Shown: one piece after another, positions 1 to 9,240 of the stretch | How the letters are laid out: each line of letters begins with the position of its first letter | Position numbering within the stretch: the first letter of the stretch is position 1 | Source of the DNA: Massilia sp. Bi118 | GTDB lineage: Bacteria > Pseudomonadota > Gammaproteobacteria > Burkholderiales > Burkholderiaceae_D | Reading direction: 5' to 3' | Length of the DNA stretch: 64,000 nt | Assembly: GCF_918697865.1 (NCBI RefSeq) | Contig: NZ_CAKKMV010000007.1 | Location: 248,001 to 312,000, forward strand | Translations under genes and position numbers: made by a program | Notes under the pieces: model-generated | What the model was told of the DNA's origin: nothing | What the model saw: only the letters and a program-made list of their open reading frames with translations | The model's database searches: none

Positions 1-1
1 C

Positions 2-688
2 AAGGTCGACCCGATGGGCTTCGCGCCCAACTATTCCTGGGCCACCAGCGGCAACGCCACCGGCCCGTCGAAGTACGGCATGACCACCGCTTTCGACAAC
101 CTGATCAAGTACACCGGCAAGACCGGCGGCTTCGTCTACGGCGCCACCATCGGCCTGGGCGAACAGGCGGGCAGCCCGTCCGACGGCCGCAAGTACGCGG
201 TCGGCGGTTCGTGGACCGGCAGCGGCCTGCTGGTGATGGCCTCCTACGAGCAGGTCAACGGACTGAACGTGGCCGCCACCGGCCGCCACGACGAAACCAC
301 CGCCTTCCACGTGGGCGCCGACTACAGGACCGGCCCGTGGCGCATCGACGCCGCCATGCGCGGCTACAAGCTGGAGTCGGGCAAGGCCGCGACCCCGGAC
401 GTGCGCGGCGACACCTACTGGGCCGGCGTCAGCTACAACCCGAATGCCTGGACCCTGACCGGTGCGGTCTACCACGTCAACACCAAGAACCTGGCTGCCG
501 ACAAGGATGCCGACCCGACCATGCTGGTGGTGCGCGCGATGTACGCGCTGTCCAAGCGCACCGACCTCTACCTGTCCGCCGCGCATGCGAATGCCGACCA
601 CGGCCAGCTGGTGGGCCTGTCGCGCGACGATCCGGGCTTCGCCTCGAACCAGACCGGCATCACCGCCGGCATCCAGCACCGCTTCTGA
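2..688 (+). CDS. Gram-negative porin, C-terminal fragment (5' end outside window)
   Basis: Trimeric general diffusion porin of the outer membrane. Only the last ~228 residues lie in the window, because the frame is open from base 2. Alternating hydrophobic/polar strands rich in Tyr, Gly and Trp, separated by acidic loops, fit a 16-strand barrel. The protein ends in HRF, the terminal aromatic residue recognised by the BAM complex in betaproteobacterial porins. The next gene starts about 35 bp downstream. Substrate preference cannot be told from this part. An ATG at 14 is internal and should not be taken as the start. Confidence 0.9.
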   Translation, partial: KVDPMGFAPNYSWATSGNATGPSKYGMTTAFDNLIKYTGKTGGFVYGATIGLGEQAGSPSDGRKYAVGGSWTGSGLLVMASYEQVNGLNVAATGRHDETTAFHVGADYRTGPWRIDAAMRGYKLESGKAATPDVRGDTYWAGVSYNPNAWTLTGAVYHVNTKNLAADKDADPTMLVVRAMYALSKRTDLYLSAAHANADHGQLVGLSRDDPGFASNQTGITAGIQHRF

Positions 689-723
689 CCCGGCGCCGGC
701 CACGCACCGCTATGATGGGCGCC

Positions 724-1713
724 ATGAACATACTGCGCACCTTCCCGCTTCTGCTCCTGCTGCCGTTCCTCGCACTGGCCTGCCCACAGGCCGGTGCGGC
801 CCAGTCCGGCGATGTCGAATGCCTGGTGCCGTCCAAACCGGGCGGCGCGATGGACGTGACCTGCAAACTGGCCCGGAAAGCCATGCAGGACAAGTCCGGC
901 TCGCCGAAATTCAAGCTGACCTACATGCCGGGCGGGATCGGCGCGGTAGCGTGGCACACGATGGAATCGTCGCAGCGCCGCGCCGAGCCGAACACCCTGG
1001 TGGCGTTCTCCGGCGGCTCGCTGCTGAACCTGGCCCAGGGCAAGTTCGGCAAGGCCAGCGAGGACGACGTGCGCTGGGTCGCGGCGCTCGGCGCCGACTA
1101 CGGCATGATCGCGGTGCGGGCCGATTCGCCCTACCACAGCCTGGGCGAGCTGGTCGAGGCGCTCAAGCAGGATCCGCAGAAGGTCCTGATCGGCATGTCC
1201 GGCACCATCGGCAGCCAGGACTGGATGAAGATGGCGCTGCTGGCGCGCCAGGCCGGCATCGATCCGCGCAAGCTGCGCTTCGTCGCGCTCGAAGGCGGCG
1301 GCGAGGAATTCACGGCGATGCAGGCCGACTACGTGCAGGCGATTTCGGGCGACACCTCCGAAGCCGCCATGTACGCCGGCCCCGGCAAGGTGCGTGTGCT
1401 GGCGGTCCTGTCCGAACACCGGCTGCCCGGCGTGCTGGCCGCGGTCCCGACCGCGCGCGAGCAGGGCTACGACCTGGTCTGGCCGGTGATCCGCGGCGTC
1501 TGGATGGGCCCCGGCGTGCCGGATGCCGACTACCGGCGCTGGGTCGCGGCCTTCGACCGCCTGCAAGCCACGCCGGAATTCGCCGAGCTGCGCGCCCAGG
1601 CCGGGCTGTATCCCTTTTCCCTCACCGGCGACCCCTTGACCCGTTATATCAAACAGGCCGTCCTCGATTACAAACAGAAGGCCAGGCAGTTCAAGCTCGT
1701 GCGCGAGCATTGA
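724..1713 (+). CDS. Bug/TctC-family periplasmic solute-binding protein
   Basis: A 329-residue secreted receptor of the tripartite tricarboxylate transporter (TctC, or Bug) family. Residues 1-25 form a signal peptide (MNILRT, a Leu-rich core, then CPQAGAAQ). The mature N-terminus has the family-typical VPSKPGGAMD loop that contacts carboxylate ligands, and YMPGGIGAVAW follows. ATG codons at 712 and 715 are in frame; 724 was chosen because it begins directly with the signal-peptide n-region. No tctA or tctB lies nearby, so this is an orphan Bug receptor, as is common in Burkholderiales. A membrane protein of a family often seen near Bug genes (AbrB type) lies 4 kb downstream. The ligand is unknown. 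Confidence 0.82.
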   Translation: MNILRTFPLLLLLPFLALACPQAGAAQSGDVECLVPSKPGGAMDVTCKLARKAMQDKSGSPKFKLTYMPGGIGAVAWHTMESSQRRAEPNTLVAFSGGSLLNLAQGKFGKASEDDVRWVAALGADYGMIAVRADSPYHSLGELVEALKQDPQKVLIGMSGTIGSQDWMKMALLARQAGIDPRKLRFVALEGGGEEFTAMQADYVQAISGDTSEAAMYAGPGKVRVLAVLSEHRLPGVLAAVPTAREQGYDLVWPVIRGVWMGPGVPDADYRRWVAAFDRLQATPEFAELRAQAGLYPFSLTGDPLTRYIKQAVLDYKQKARQFKLVREH

Positions 1714-1751
1714 CGCCTGCGCCACCAGGTATCAACCCAAGGAGACAAGAC

Positions 1752-2855
1752 ATGCAAACCACGAAATTCATCCTGCGCGCCGCCGTCGCCACTGCCATCG
1801 CCGCGCTGTGCGCGGGCCAGGCCCTGGCCCAGGTGCCCGCCGGCTACCCGGCCGCTTACCAGCAGATCGTCGACGGCGCCAAAAAGGAAGCCAAGCTGGT
1901 GATCTACGGCGCCACCGACAGCAAGGCGGTCGCGCCGCTGGTGAAAGACTTCAATACGCTGTACCCGGGCATCACGGTCGAGTACAACGACATGAACTCG
2001 ACCGAGGTGTACAACCGCTTCATCTCGGAAGCGGCAGCCGGCGGCGACACCGCCGACGCGCTGTGGTCCTCGGCGATGGACCTGCAGATCAAGCTGGCCG
2101 CCGGCGGCTACGCAATGGCCTATAAATCGGTCGAAGCGGCGAAGATCCCGGCCTGGGCCTCGTGGAAGGACATGGCCTACGGCACCACCTTCGAGCCGGC
2201 CGTCTTCGTCTACAACAAGCGCCTGGTGACCGGCGCAGACATCCCGCAGACCCACGCCGACTTCGTGCGCATCATCAGCCAGCCGAAGTTCCAGGACAAG
2301 GTCACCACCTACGACATCGAGAAATCCGGCGTCGGCTTCATGTTCATGAGCCAGGACGAGCGCGACTTCGCGCAGTTCAAGCAGCTCGAGCAGGCCTTCG
2401 GCACGGCCAGGGTGCGGGTGCAATCCTCGACCGGCACCATGCTGGAGCGGATCTCCTCGGGCGAGAACCTGATCGGCTACAACGTCATCGGCTCCTACGC
2501 GCTGGTGCGCGCCAAGACCGATCCGTCGCTCGGCGTCGTGCTGCCGAAGGACTACACGCTGGTCATGTCGCGCGTCCAGTTCATCAACAAGTCGGCCAAG
2601 CATCCGAACGCCGCCAAGCTGTGGATGGACTACATCCTGTCCCAGCGCGGCCAGACCGTCATCTCCAACGCCTCCAAGCTGTACGCGATCCGTGCCGACG
2701 TTACCGGCGAGACCACTTCGAGCGAACTGATCAAGCAGATCGGCGAGAAGAACATCAAGCCGCTGCCGGTCAGCCCGGCCGTGATGGAGTACCTGGACCC
2801 GGCAATCCGCATGGCCTTCCTGAAAGAGTGGAAAGCCACCGCCGGCAAGAAGTAA
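1752..2855 (+). CDS. ABC transporter periplasmic binding protein (AfuA/FbpA-type fold)
   Basis: A 367-residue extracellular solute-binding protein with a cleaved signal peptide (residues 1-27, ending ...GQALAQ). A good ribosome site (AAGGAGACAAGAC) precedes ATG 1752. The stretch KLVIYGATDSKAVAPLVKDF is the usual first strand and helix of the Fe(III)/thiamine/phosphonate-type binding proteins. It heads a three-gene importer with the fused permease and ATPase downstream. The adjacent Tyr-Tyr pair that binds iron in FbpA is not obvious near the C-terminus, so Fe(III) should not be assumed. A hairpin with a T-run just after the stop may set a higher level of this component than of the membrane parts. 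Confidence 0.85.
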   Translation: MQTTKFILRAAVATAIAALCAGQALAQVPAGYPAAYQQIVDGAKKEAKLVIYGATDSKAVAPLVKDFNTLYPGITVEYNDMNSTEVYNRFISEAAAGGDTADALWSSAMDLQIKLAAGGYAMAYKSVEAAKIPAWASWKDMAYGTTFEPAVFVYNKRLVTGADIPQTHADFVRIISQPKFQDKVTTYDIEKSGVGFMFMSQDERDFAQFKQLEQAFGTARVRVQSSTGTMLERISSGENLIGYNVIGSYALVRAKTDPSLGVVLPKDYTLVMSRVQFINKSAKHPNAAKLWMDYILSQRGQTVISNASKLYAIRADVTGETTSSELIKQIGEKNIKPLPVSPAVMEYLDPAIRMAFLKEWKATAGKK

Positions 2856-2872
2856 AGCTTCCTGAAGCACCC

Positions 2873-2909
2873 GCGGCGGGGCAGGCCCGCCCGCCGCACC
2901 CCGTTTTTT
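2873..2909 (+). terminator. Hairpin with T6 between binding protein and permease
   Basis: GCGGCGGG (2873-2880) pairs with CCCGCCGC (2890-2897), and six T follow at 2904-2909. It sits in the 75-bp gap inside the ABC operon, so it probably acts as a partial terminator that lowers permease/ATPase mRNA relative to the binding protein. The six bases between stem and T-run make it weaker than a textbook terminator. Confidence 0.5.
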
Positions 2910-2930
2910 GCAGCCTGATCGGACTCTCAC

Positions 2931-4745
2931 ATGCCTACCTTCTCACTCCCGGGCGCCCGCCTGAAATCGCAGGGCGCGGACGGCTCGCCTGCCGCGCGCC
3001 GCTTCCGCTTCAACTGGCCGCGTACCATCGTGGTGGTGCTGGCCTGCCTGGCGATCTTCCTGCCGCTGTTCCTGATTTTCTACCAGAGCGTCCTCACGGC
3101 GCCCTTCTTCATGCCCGACAAGCAGCTCGGGCTGGACGCCTTCCGCTTCATCTTCGACGACCCCGATTTCTGGCTGGCCTTCAAGAACGGCATGCTGCTG
3201 GCTTCCGGCCTGGCGGCGATCGCGGTGCCGCTGGGCGGCATGCTGGCCTTTCTGATGGTGCGCACCGACCTGCCGGGCCGCAGCTGGATCGCGCCGCTGC
3301 TGCTGGTGCCGATCTTCGTCTCGCCGATGGTGATGGGCTTCGGTTATGTGGTGTCCATGGGCCCGGTGGGCTTCTACACCACCTGGGTGCACCAGCTGCT
3401 CGGCATCATCCCGTGGAACGTGTATTCCTTCACCAGCATCGTCGTGATCGCCGGCCTGACCCACGTGCCGCACGTCTACCTGTACGCTTCCTCGGCCCTG
3501 AAGAGCCTGGGGTCGGACGTCGAAGAAGCGGCGCGCACCACCGGCGCCTCGCCGTGGCAGGTGATGTTCAACGTGTCGCTGCCGATGATCATGCCGGCCC
3601 TGGCTTATGCCGGCGTGCTGGTGTTCTTCCTCGGCTTCGAGGTGTTCGGCCTGGTGCTGGTGCTGGGCGACCCGGAAGGCCACCTGGTGCTGGCGACCTA
3701 CCTGTACAAACTCACGAATAAATTGGGCACCCCTTCCTACCACCTGATGGCGGCGGTGGCCGTGTGCCTGGTGGCGGTGACCATGCCGCTGGTGATGCTG
3801 CAGCGCTGGCTGCTGAAGTCGGCCAACAAATACGTCTCGATCAAGGGCAAGGGCGCGCGCCAGAAGCCGCTCCCGCTGGGCAAGTGGAAATGGCTGGCCA
3901 TGGCCGTCATCGGCGCCTGGATCATGGTCACCATCGTGCTGCCGCTGACGGGCATCGTGCTGCGCTCCTTCGTCCAGTACTGGGGCGAAGGCGTCAAGCT
4001 GGCCGACGTCCTGACCCTGCAGCACTTCCGCGACATCTTCGAGCAGCCGTCGCTGGTGCGCGGCATCGTCAACACCATCCTGATCGGCGTGGTGGGCGGC
4101 GCCCTGGCCGTGGTCTGCTACACCGCCATCGCGCTGGCCATGCACCGCAAGCCGGACGGCGTGACCCGCCTGCTCGACTACAGCGTGCTGGTGCCGCGCG
4201 CCGTGCCGGGCCTGCTGGCCGGCCTGTCCTTCCTGTGGGTCTTCCTATTCGTGCCGAGCTGGCTGGACACGATGCTGAAGGGGATGGACGCCGGCTGGGC
4301 CACCTGGCTGTCCGAGCATTTCATTCCGCAACTGCGCCAGCTGCGTTCGACCATCTTTGCGCTGTGGCTCGCTTATTCGGTGGTGTGGCTGGCCTACGGC
4401 ATGCGCCTGGTCTCGACCTCGCTGCTGCAGGTCGGTCCGGAACTGGAAGAAGCGGCGCGCGCGGTCGGCGCCAGCCGCGGCCGCGTGACCCGCGACGTCA
4501 CCCTCCCGCTGATCAAGTTCGGCATGCTGGGCGCCTGGCTGATGGTCTTCCTGATCTTCGAACGCGAATACTCGACCGGCGTCTACCTGCTGTCGCCCGG
4601 CACCGAAGTGATCGGCGCGATGCTGGTCTCGCTGTGGGCCGGCGGCTCGACCGACCTGGTTGCCGCGCTGTCCTTCATCAACATCACGCTCGTGGCCATC
4701 GGCCTGGGCATCGCGCTGCGCTTCGGCGTCAAGCTGCACAACTAA
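2931..4745 (+). CDS. ABC transporter permease, two fused FbpB-type domains
   Basis: A 604-residue inner-membrane permease made of two tandem binding-protein-dependent transport domains, as in FbpB/AfuB/SfuB iron permeases. Each half carries an EAA loop for ATPase coupling: EEAARTTGASPWQVMF near residue 200 and EEAARAVGASRGRVTRDV near residue 515. About twelve hydrophobic segments are visible, starting at residue ~27. The fused layout means a single chain forms the whole channel. It lies between the binding protein and the ATPase, with only ~12 bp to the next start. Confidence 0.9.
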   Translation: MPTFSLPGARLKSQGADGSPAARRFRFNWPRTIVVVLACLAIFLPLFLIFYQSVLTAPFFMPDKQLGLDAFRFIFDDPDFWLAFKNGMLLASGLAAIAVPLGGMLAFLMVRTDLPGRSWIAPLLLVPIFVSPMVMGFGYVVSMGPVGFYTTWVHQLLGIIPWNVYSFTSIVVIAGLTHVPHVYLYASSALKSLGSDVEEAARTTGASPWQVMFNVSLPMIMPALAYAGVLVFFLGFEVFGLVLVLGDPEGHLVLATYLYKLTNKLGTPSYHLMAAVAVCLVAVTMPLVMLQRWLLKSANKYVSIKGKGARQKPLPLGKWKWLAMAVIGAWIMVTIVLPLTGIVLRSFVQYWGEGVKLADVLTLQHFRDIFEQPSLVRGIVNTILIGVVGGALAVVCYTAIALAMHRKPDGVTRLLDYSVLVPRAVPGLLAGLSFLWVFLFVPSWLDTMLKGMDAGWATWLSEHFIPQLRQLRSTIFALWLAYSVVWLAYGMRLVSTSLLQVGPELEEAARAVGASRGRVTRDVTLPLIKFGMLGAWLMVFLIFEREYSTGVYLLSPGTEVIGAMLVSLWAGGSTDLVAALSFINITLVAIGLGIALRFGVKLHN

Positions 4746-4757
4746 TTTTTGCGAGAC

Positions 4758-5840
4758 ATGACCATGAACGTTTTGACCGTCAACGACCTGCACCTCGACT
4801 ACGGCAGCGGCGCTTCCGCCAACCCGATCCTGAAAGGCGTGTCGATGCACCTGCAGCGCGGCGAAGTGGTGGCGCTGCTGGGCCCTTCCGGCAGCGGCAA
4901 GACCACGCTGCTGCGCGCCGTCGCCGGCCTGGAAAGCCCGAAGGCCGGCACCATCGACATCGGCGAGCGCCGCGTGTTCGAAGGCGGCGCCAAGGGTGGA
5001 CGCGCGCTGGAACTGCCGGCGGAAGAGCGCAACCTCGGCCTGGTGTTCCAGTCCTATGCGCTGTGGCCGCACAAGACTGTATTCGATAACGTGGCCTATG
5101 GCCTCAAGCTGCGCAAGATGGCCTCGCGCGCGATCAAGGACAAGGTGAACGAAGTGCTGTCCCAGCTCGGCCTCGGCCACCTGGGCGAGCGCTTCCCGCA
5201 CCAGCTGTCCGGCGGCCAGCAGCAGCGCGTGGCGATCGCCCGCGCGCTGGTGTACAACCCGCCCGTGATCCTGCTCGACGAGCCGCTGTCCAACCTCGAC
5301 GCCAAGCTGCGCGAAGAAGCGCGTGCCTTCCTGCGCGAACTGATCGTGCGCCTGGGCCTGTCGGCCCTGATGGTGACCCACGACCAGGCCGAGGCGATGG
5401 CGATCTCGGACCGCATCCTCCTGCTCAACAACGGCAAGATCGAGCAGCAGGGCACCCCGCAGTCGATGTACGAGGCGCCGGACACCCTGTTCACGGCCGA
5501 GTTCATGGGCAGTAACAACCGTCTGCCGGCGCAGATGGTCCAGCGCAGCGGCAGCGGCGCCCGCCTGCAGGTGGGCGGCCGCGAACTGAACGCGACCGCG
5601 CGCGGCCTGGGCGAGGGCAAGGATGCGTCGGCGCTGATCCGCGTCGAGGAAGTCAAAATCGGCCGCAGCCCCGTCCCCAACGGCATCGAGCTGCCGCTGC
5701 TGACCTCCATGTACCTTGGCGACCGCTGGGAATGCCTGTTCAAGAGCGGCGATGCGCACGTGCGCGCCTACTCCAAGCACCGCCTGGATCCGGGCCAGTA
5801 CTGGCTCGAGATGCCGGCCGAGAAACTGTGGGTGTTCTGA
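4758..5840 (+). CDS. ABC transporter ATP-binding protein (FbpC/PotA-like)
   Basis: A 360-residue ATPase driving the importer encoded by the two genes upstream. Walker A is GPSGSGKTT (~residue 40), the signature is LSGGQQQR, Walker B is VILLDEP, and the switch His lies in MVTHDQAEAM. The C-terminal ~110 residues form a TOBE-like regulatory domain, typical of the FbpC/PotA/MalK group. ATG 4758 and ATG 4764 are both possible starts; an upstream in-frame TTG at 4749 is less likely. The 3' end overlaps the start of the next gene by 13 bp, suggesting one transcript. Confidence 0.88.
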   Translation: MTMNVLTVNDLHLDYGSGASANPILKGVSMHLQRGEVVALLGPSGSGKTTLLRAVAGLESPKAGTIDIGERRVFEGGAKGGRALELPAEERNLGLVFQSYALWPHKTVFDNVAYGLKLRKMASRAIKDKVNEVLSQLGLGHLGERFPHQLSGGQQQRVAIARALVYNPPVILLDEPLSNLDAKLREEARAFLRELIVRLGLSALMVTHDQAEAMAISDRILLLNNGKIEQQGTPQSMYEAPDTLFTAEFMGSNNRLPAQMVQRSGSGARLQVGGRELNATARGLGEGKDASALIRVEEVKIGRSPVPNGIELPLLTSMYLGDRWECLFKSGDAHVRAYSKHRLDPGQYWLEMPAEKLWVF

Positions 5841-6910
5841 ACCCGGGACGCCCGCTGCCACTGCGTCTGCCGGCGACGCTGCGCACTTTCCTGCCGGCGC
5901 TGGCACTAGCCTTCGTCGCAGCCGAAGCCTGCATCGCGCTCGACACCCCGCTGCCGTGGATGATCGGGCCGCTGTTCTCGACCGCCATCGCCTGCATGCT
6001 GGGCGCGCGCCTGGGAGCGCCGGTGCAGGCGCGCGAAGCGGGGCAGTGGGCGATCGGCACCGCCCTCGGTCTTTACTTCAGTGCGCCGGTGCTGGCCGCG
6101 CTGGCGCGCAACCTGGCCTGGATCGCGCTGGCGGTCGCCTTCGCGATCTGTCTTGGGATGGCCGCCGGCGCCATGCTGCGCCGCCTGTCCGGCTGCGACG
6201 ACGCCACCGGTTTCTTCGCGATGGCGGTGGGCGGCGCGTCCGAGATGGCGGTGCAGGCCGAACGCCATGGCGCCGTGGTCGAACGGGTGGCCGCCGCCCA
6301 CAGCCTGCGCATCATGATGGTGGTCGGCACCATCCCCTTTGCCGTGCGCTGGTGGAGCAGCCATGGCTGGGGCGCCGGCATCGATCCTTTCGTGCCGCTG
6401 GCCGCGAACGTGCACATGAAAGGCCTGCTGGTCCTGATCGCAGTGACTTCGTTCGCCGCGTTGCTGCTGAAACGCCTGAAGCTGCCGAACGCCTGGGTGA
6501 TCGGCCCGCTGCTGGTGGCGCTGGCGCTGACCGCGGCCGGCATCGAGCTTTCGCGCCTGCCGGAGTGGATGATCCGCGCCGGCCAGCTCTTCATCGGCAT
6601 CTCGCTGGGCACGCGCTTCACCCCGCGCTTCGTGCACACCGCGCCGCGCTACCTGGCCAGCGTGGCCGCCTGCACGGCAGTGACCATGCTGCTGGCCGCC
6701 GCCTTCGCGCTCTGCCTGGCCACGCTGACCGGCCTGCACCCGGGAACCATGCTGCTGGCGACTTCGCCGGGCGGCATTGCCGAGATGTCGCTGACGGCGC
6801 GCGTGCTGCACCTGGGCGTGCCGGTAGTGACGGCCTTTCACGTGTCGCGCATGGTGGTTGTGGTGCTGGCGATCGGGCCGCTTTATCGGGGCTGGAAGCG
6901 GCTGCACTGA
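5828..6910 (+). CDS. AbrB-type integral membrane protein (duplicated Gneg_AbrB_dup)
   Basis: A ~360-residue polytopic inner-membrane protein built of two similar halves. The repeats are recognised by TPLPWMIGPLFS near the N-terminus and KLPNAWVIGPLLVALAL in the second half; GASEMAVQAERHGAV and TSPGGIAEMSL are the matching loop segments. This is the Gram-negative AbrB duplication family, unrelated to the Bacillus DNA-binding AbrB. It may be a transporter, but its substrate is unknown. No ATG fits the beginning; GTG 5828 is proposed, overlapping the ATPase gene by 13 bp. The long in-frame extension further upstream overlaps that gene and is out of character. Confidence 0.75.
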   Translation: MGVLNPGRPLPLRLPATLRTFLPALALAFVAAEACIALDTPLPWMIGPLFSTAIACMLGARLGAPVQAREAGQWAIGTALGLYFSAPVLAALARNLAWIALAVAFAICLGMAAGAMLRRLSGCDDATGFFAMAVGGASEMAVQAERHGAVVERVAAAHSLRIMMVVGTIPFAVRWWSSHGWGAGIDPFVPLAANVHMKGLLVLIAVTSFAALLLKRLKLPNAWVIGPLLVALALTAAGIELSRLPEWMIRAGQLFIGISLGTRFTPRFVHTAPRYLASVAACTAVTMLLAAAFALCLATLTGLHPGTMLLATSPGGIAEMSLTARVLHLGVPVVTAFHVSRMVVVVLAIGPLYRGWKRLH

Positions 6911-7069
6911 GTCTGAACGTGGGCGCTTGATCGGCGACTTCGTGCGGCGTCGCGGCGGAAAGTGAAGCCGAGGGTATCGGAATATGATGCTTATGCTTAA
7001 CGTGTAGCAACATTCTATGTTCAAGGTGCGGCTTGTGTTGTAGATTGTGGCATCCAAACACACGCCACG

Positions 7070-8965
7070 ATGAAGCACATGAGCCACACGAGCCAGTTTT
7101 CCTTGCTGACCCAGCGCCGCTTCGGTCCCTTTTTCTGGACCCAGTTCCTCGGCGCCTTCAACGACAACCTGTTCAAGACCGCGCTGCTGGTCGTGCTGAC
7201 CTACGACGCGCTGTCCTGGACGACGCTGGCCCCCAGCCTGCTCAACAACCTGATCCCGGGCCTGTTCATCCTGCCCTACGTCGTGTTCTCGGCCACCGCC
7301 GGCCAGATCGCGGACAAGGTCGAGAAGGGCAGGCTGGCGCGCTGGGTCAAGCTGCTCGAAATCGTGATCATGTCGGTGGCCGGCATCGGCTGGTACACGC
7401 ACACCCTGTGGCTGCTGATCGCCGCGGTGGCCGGCATGGGCGTGCACTCGACCCTGTTCGGCCCCGTCAAATACGCCTACCTGCCGCAGCACCTGAAGCC
7501 GGAAGAGCTGGTGGGCGGGAATGGCGTGATCGAGATGGGGACCTTCGTCGGCATCCTGCTGGGCGAGGTGATGGGCGCGGTGCTGGCCGGTCATGGCGCC
7601 TGGGGCGTGCACATGGTGGCCGTCGGCACCATTGCCGTGGCGGTACTGGGGCTGGCGACCAGCTGGCGCATCCCGGCCTCGCCGGCGCCGGCGCCGGATC
7701 TCGCCATCAGCAGGAATCCGGTCGCCGAATCGCTGCGCAACCTGGGCTATTCGCGCCAGAACCGCACCGTGTTCCTGTCCATGCTCGGCAATTCCTGGTT
7801 CTGGTTCTACGGCGCGCTGGTGCTGTCGCAGTTCCCGCTCTACGCCAAGGAGTACCTGCACGGCGACCATAGCGTGTTCGTGCTGCTGCTGACCATCTTC
7901 TCGCTCGGCATCGGCACCGGCTCGCTGCTGTGCGAAAAGCTCTCGGGCCGCAAGGTCGAGATCGGCCTGGTGCCCTTCGGCGCGATCGGCCTCTCGCTGT
8001 TCGGCATCGACCTGTATTTCGCCAGCCAGGCGTATGTGAATACGGCGACCGTGGATTTCCTCGGCCTGCTGCACCAGCATGGCACCTGGCGCATCCTGCT
8101 CGACCTGCTGCTGCTGGGCGTGTTCGGCGGCTTCTTCATCGTCCCGCTGTTCGCCCTGATCCAGACCCGCTGCGACCCCAAGCACGTCTCGCGCACCATC
8201 GCCGGCATGAACATCCTGAATGCGCTGTTCATGGTGGCCGCGGCCGGCGTCGCCGTGTTCCTGATCGGCCAGGGCTTCACGATTCCGGAGATGTTCCTGA
8301 CCACGGCCCTGCTGAATGCCGCCGTCGCCATCTACATCTTCTCGCTGGTGCCGGAATTCCTGATGCGCTTCCTGGCCTGGCTGCTGATCCATACCATCCA
8401 CCGCGTCTCGACCGTGAATGCCGAGCAGATTCCGGAGGAGGGCGCCGCGGTCCTGGTCTGCAATCACGTGAGCTACGTCGACGCGATCGTGATCATGGCC
8501 GCCAGCCCGCGCCCGATCCGCTTCGTGATGGACCACCGCATCTTCAGGACGCCGCTGCTCGGCTTCATCTTCCGCACCGCGAAGGCGATCCCGATTGCGC
8601 CCGCCAAGGAAGACCCGTGGCTGATGGAGAAGGCCTTCGTCGACATCGCCCAGGCCCTGCACCAAGGCGAGCTGGTTTGCATCTTCCCGGAGGGCAAACT
8701 GACCCGCGACGGCGAGATGAACGAATTCCGCGGCGGCATCGCCAAGATCGTCGAGCGCAGCAAGGTGCCGGTGATCCCGATGGCCCTGCGCGGCCTGTGG
8801 GGCAGCGTGTTCTCGCGCGACCCGGCCAACGTCTTCGAGCGCTCCTTCGCGCGCGGCTGGCGCTCACGCCTGGCGCTGGCGGTGGGACGGCCGGTGCCGC
8901 CGCAGGAGGTCACGCCGGAGGGGCTGTACGAGCAGGTGCTGGCGCTGCGTGGTGAATGGAAGTAA
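7070..8965 (+). CDS. Fusion of LplT-like MFS transporter and PlsC-type acyltransferase
   Basis: A 631-residue membrane protein with two activities. Residues ~1-425 form a 12-helix major facilitator domain (FLGAFNDNLFKTAL is the LplT-like first-helix signature), predicted to flip lysophospholipids inward. Residues ~430-631 are a 1-acylglycerophosphate acyltransferase with the catalytic NHVSYVDA (NHxxxxD box) and the substrate-binding FPEGKLTRDG. This joins uptake and re-acylation of lysophospholipid, as in the LplT-Aas system, but without the acyl-ACP synthetase part. ATG 7070 precedes the MFS domain; a second in-frame ATG lies nine bases later. Confidence 0.88.
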   Translation: MKHMSHTSQFSLLTQRRFGPFFWTQFLGAFNDNLFKTALLVVLTYDALSWTTLAPSLLNNLIPGLFILPYVVFSATAGQIADKVEKGRLARWVKLLEIVIMSVAGIGWYTHTLWLLIAAVAGMGVHSTLFGPVKYAYLPQHLKPEELVGGNGVIEMGTFVGILLGEVMGAVLAGHGAWGVHMVAVGTIAVAVLGLATSWRIPASPAPAPDLAISRNPVAESLRNLGYSRQNRTVFLSMLGNSWFWFYGALVLSQFPLYAKEYLHGDHSVFVLLLTIFSLGIGTGSLLCEKLSGRKVEIGLVPFGAIGLSLFGIDLYFASQAYVNTATVDFLGLLHQHGTWRILLDLLLLGVFGGFFIVPLFALIQTRCDPKHVSRTIAGMNILNALFMVAAAGVAVFLIGQGFTIPEMFLTTALLNAAVAIYIFSLVPEFLMRFLAWLLIHTIHRVSTVNAEQIPEEGAAVLVCNHVSYVDAIVIMAASPRPIRFVMDHRIFRTPLLGFIFRTAKAIPIAPAKEDPWLMEKAFVDIAQALHQGELVCIFPEGKLTRDGEMNEFRGGIAKIVERSKVPVIPMALRGLWGSVFSRDPANVFERSFARGWRSRLALAVGRPVPPQEVTPEGLYEQVLALRGEWK

Positions 8966-9014
8966 CAAAAGGGCTTATCATTTTGTTTGCCTCTGATATA
9001 ATTGCAGGCTGAGT

Positions 9015-9091
<77 letters not shown>

Positions 9092-9108
9092 ATGGAATTG
9101 ATGAGATT

Positions 9109-9133
9109 GGCCAGCTTTTTAGCTGGCCTTTTT
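9109..9133 (+). terminator. Rho-independent terminator of tRNA-Pro
   Basis: GGCCAGCT pairs with AGCTGGCC across a T4 loop, directly followed by T5. It ends the transcript of the tRNA gene. Confidence 0.85.
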
Positions 9134-9240
9134 CATTTGCGGCCCGGTCAGTAAGAATTCAGGGACATTCCCAGAACCAGCACTCGACGGGGAAGCTATG
9201 CTCGACATGCTAGGATTGTCTTTTCCACAAAGGATCCGCC

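Noticed and set aside
1752..5840. Naming the ABC importer fbpABC (ferric iron)
   Set aside because: The fold fits, but the Tyr-Tyr iron site is not seen and no Fur box was found upstream, so the substrate was left open.
5906..8665. 919-codon minus-strand frame across two plus-strand genes
   Set aside because: Shadow of the AbrB and MFS-acyltransferase genes; the product is His/Gln/Arg-rich low complexity.
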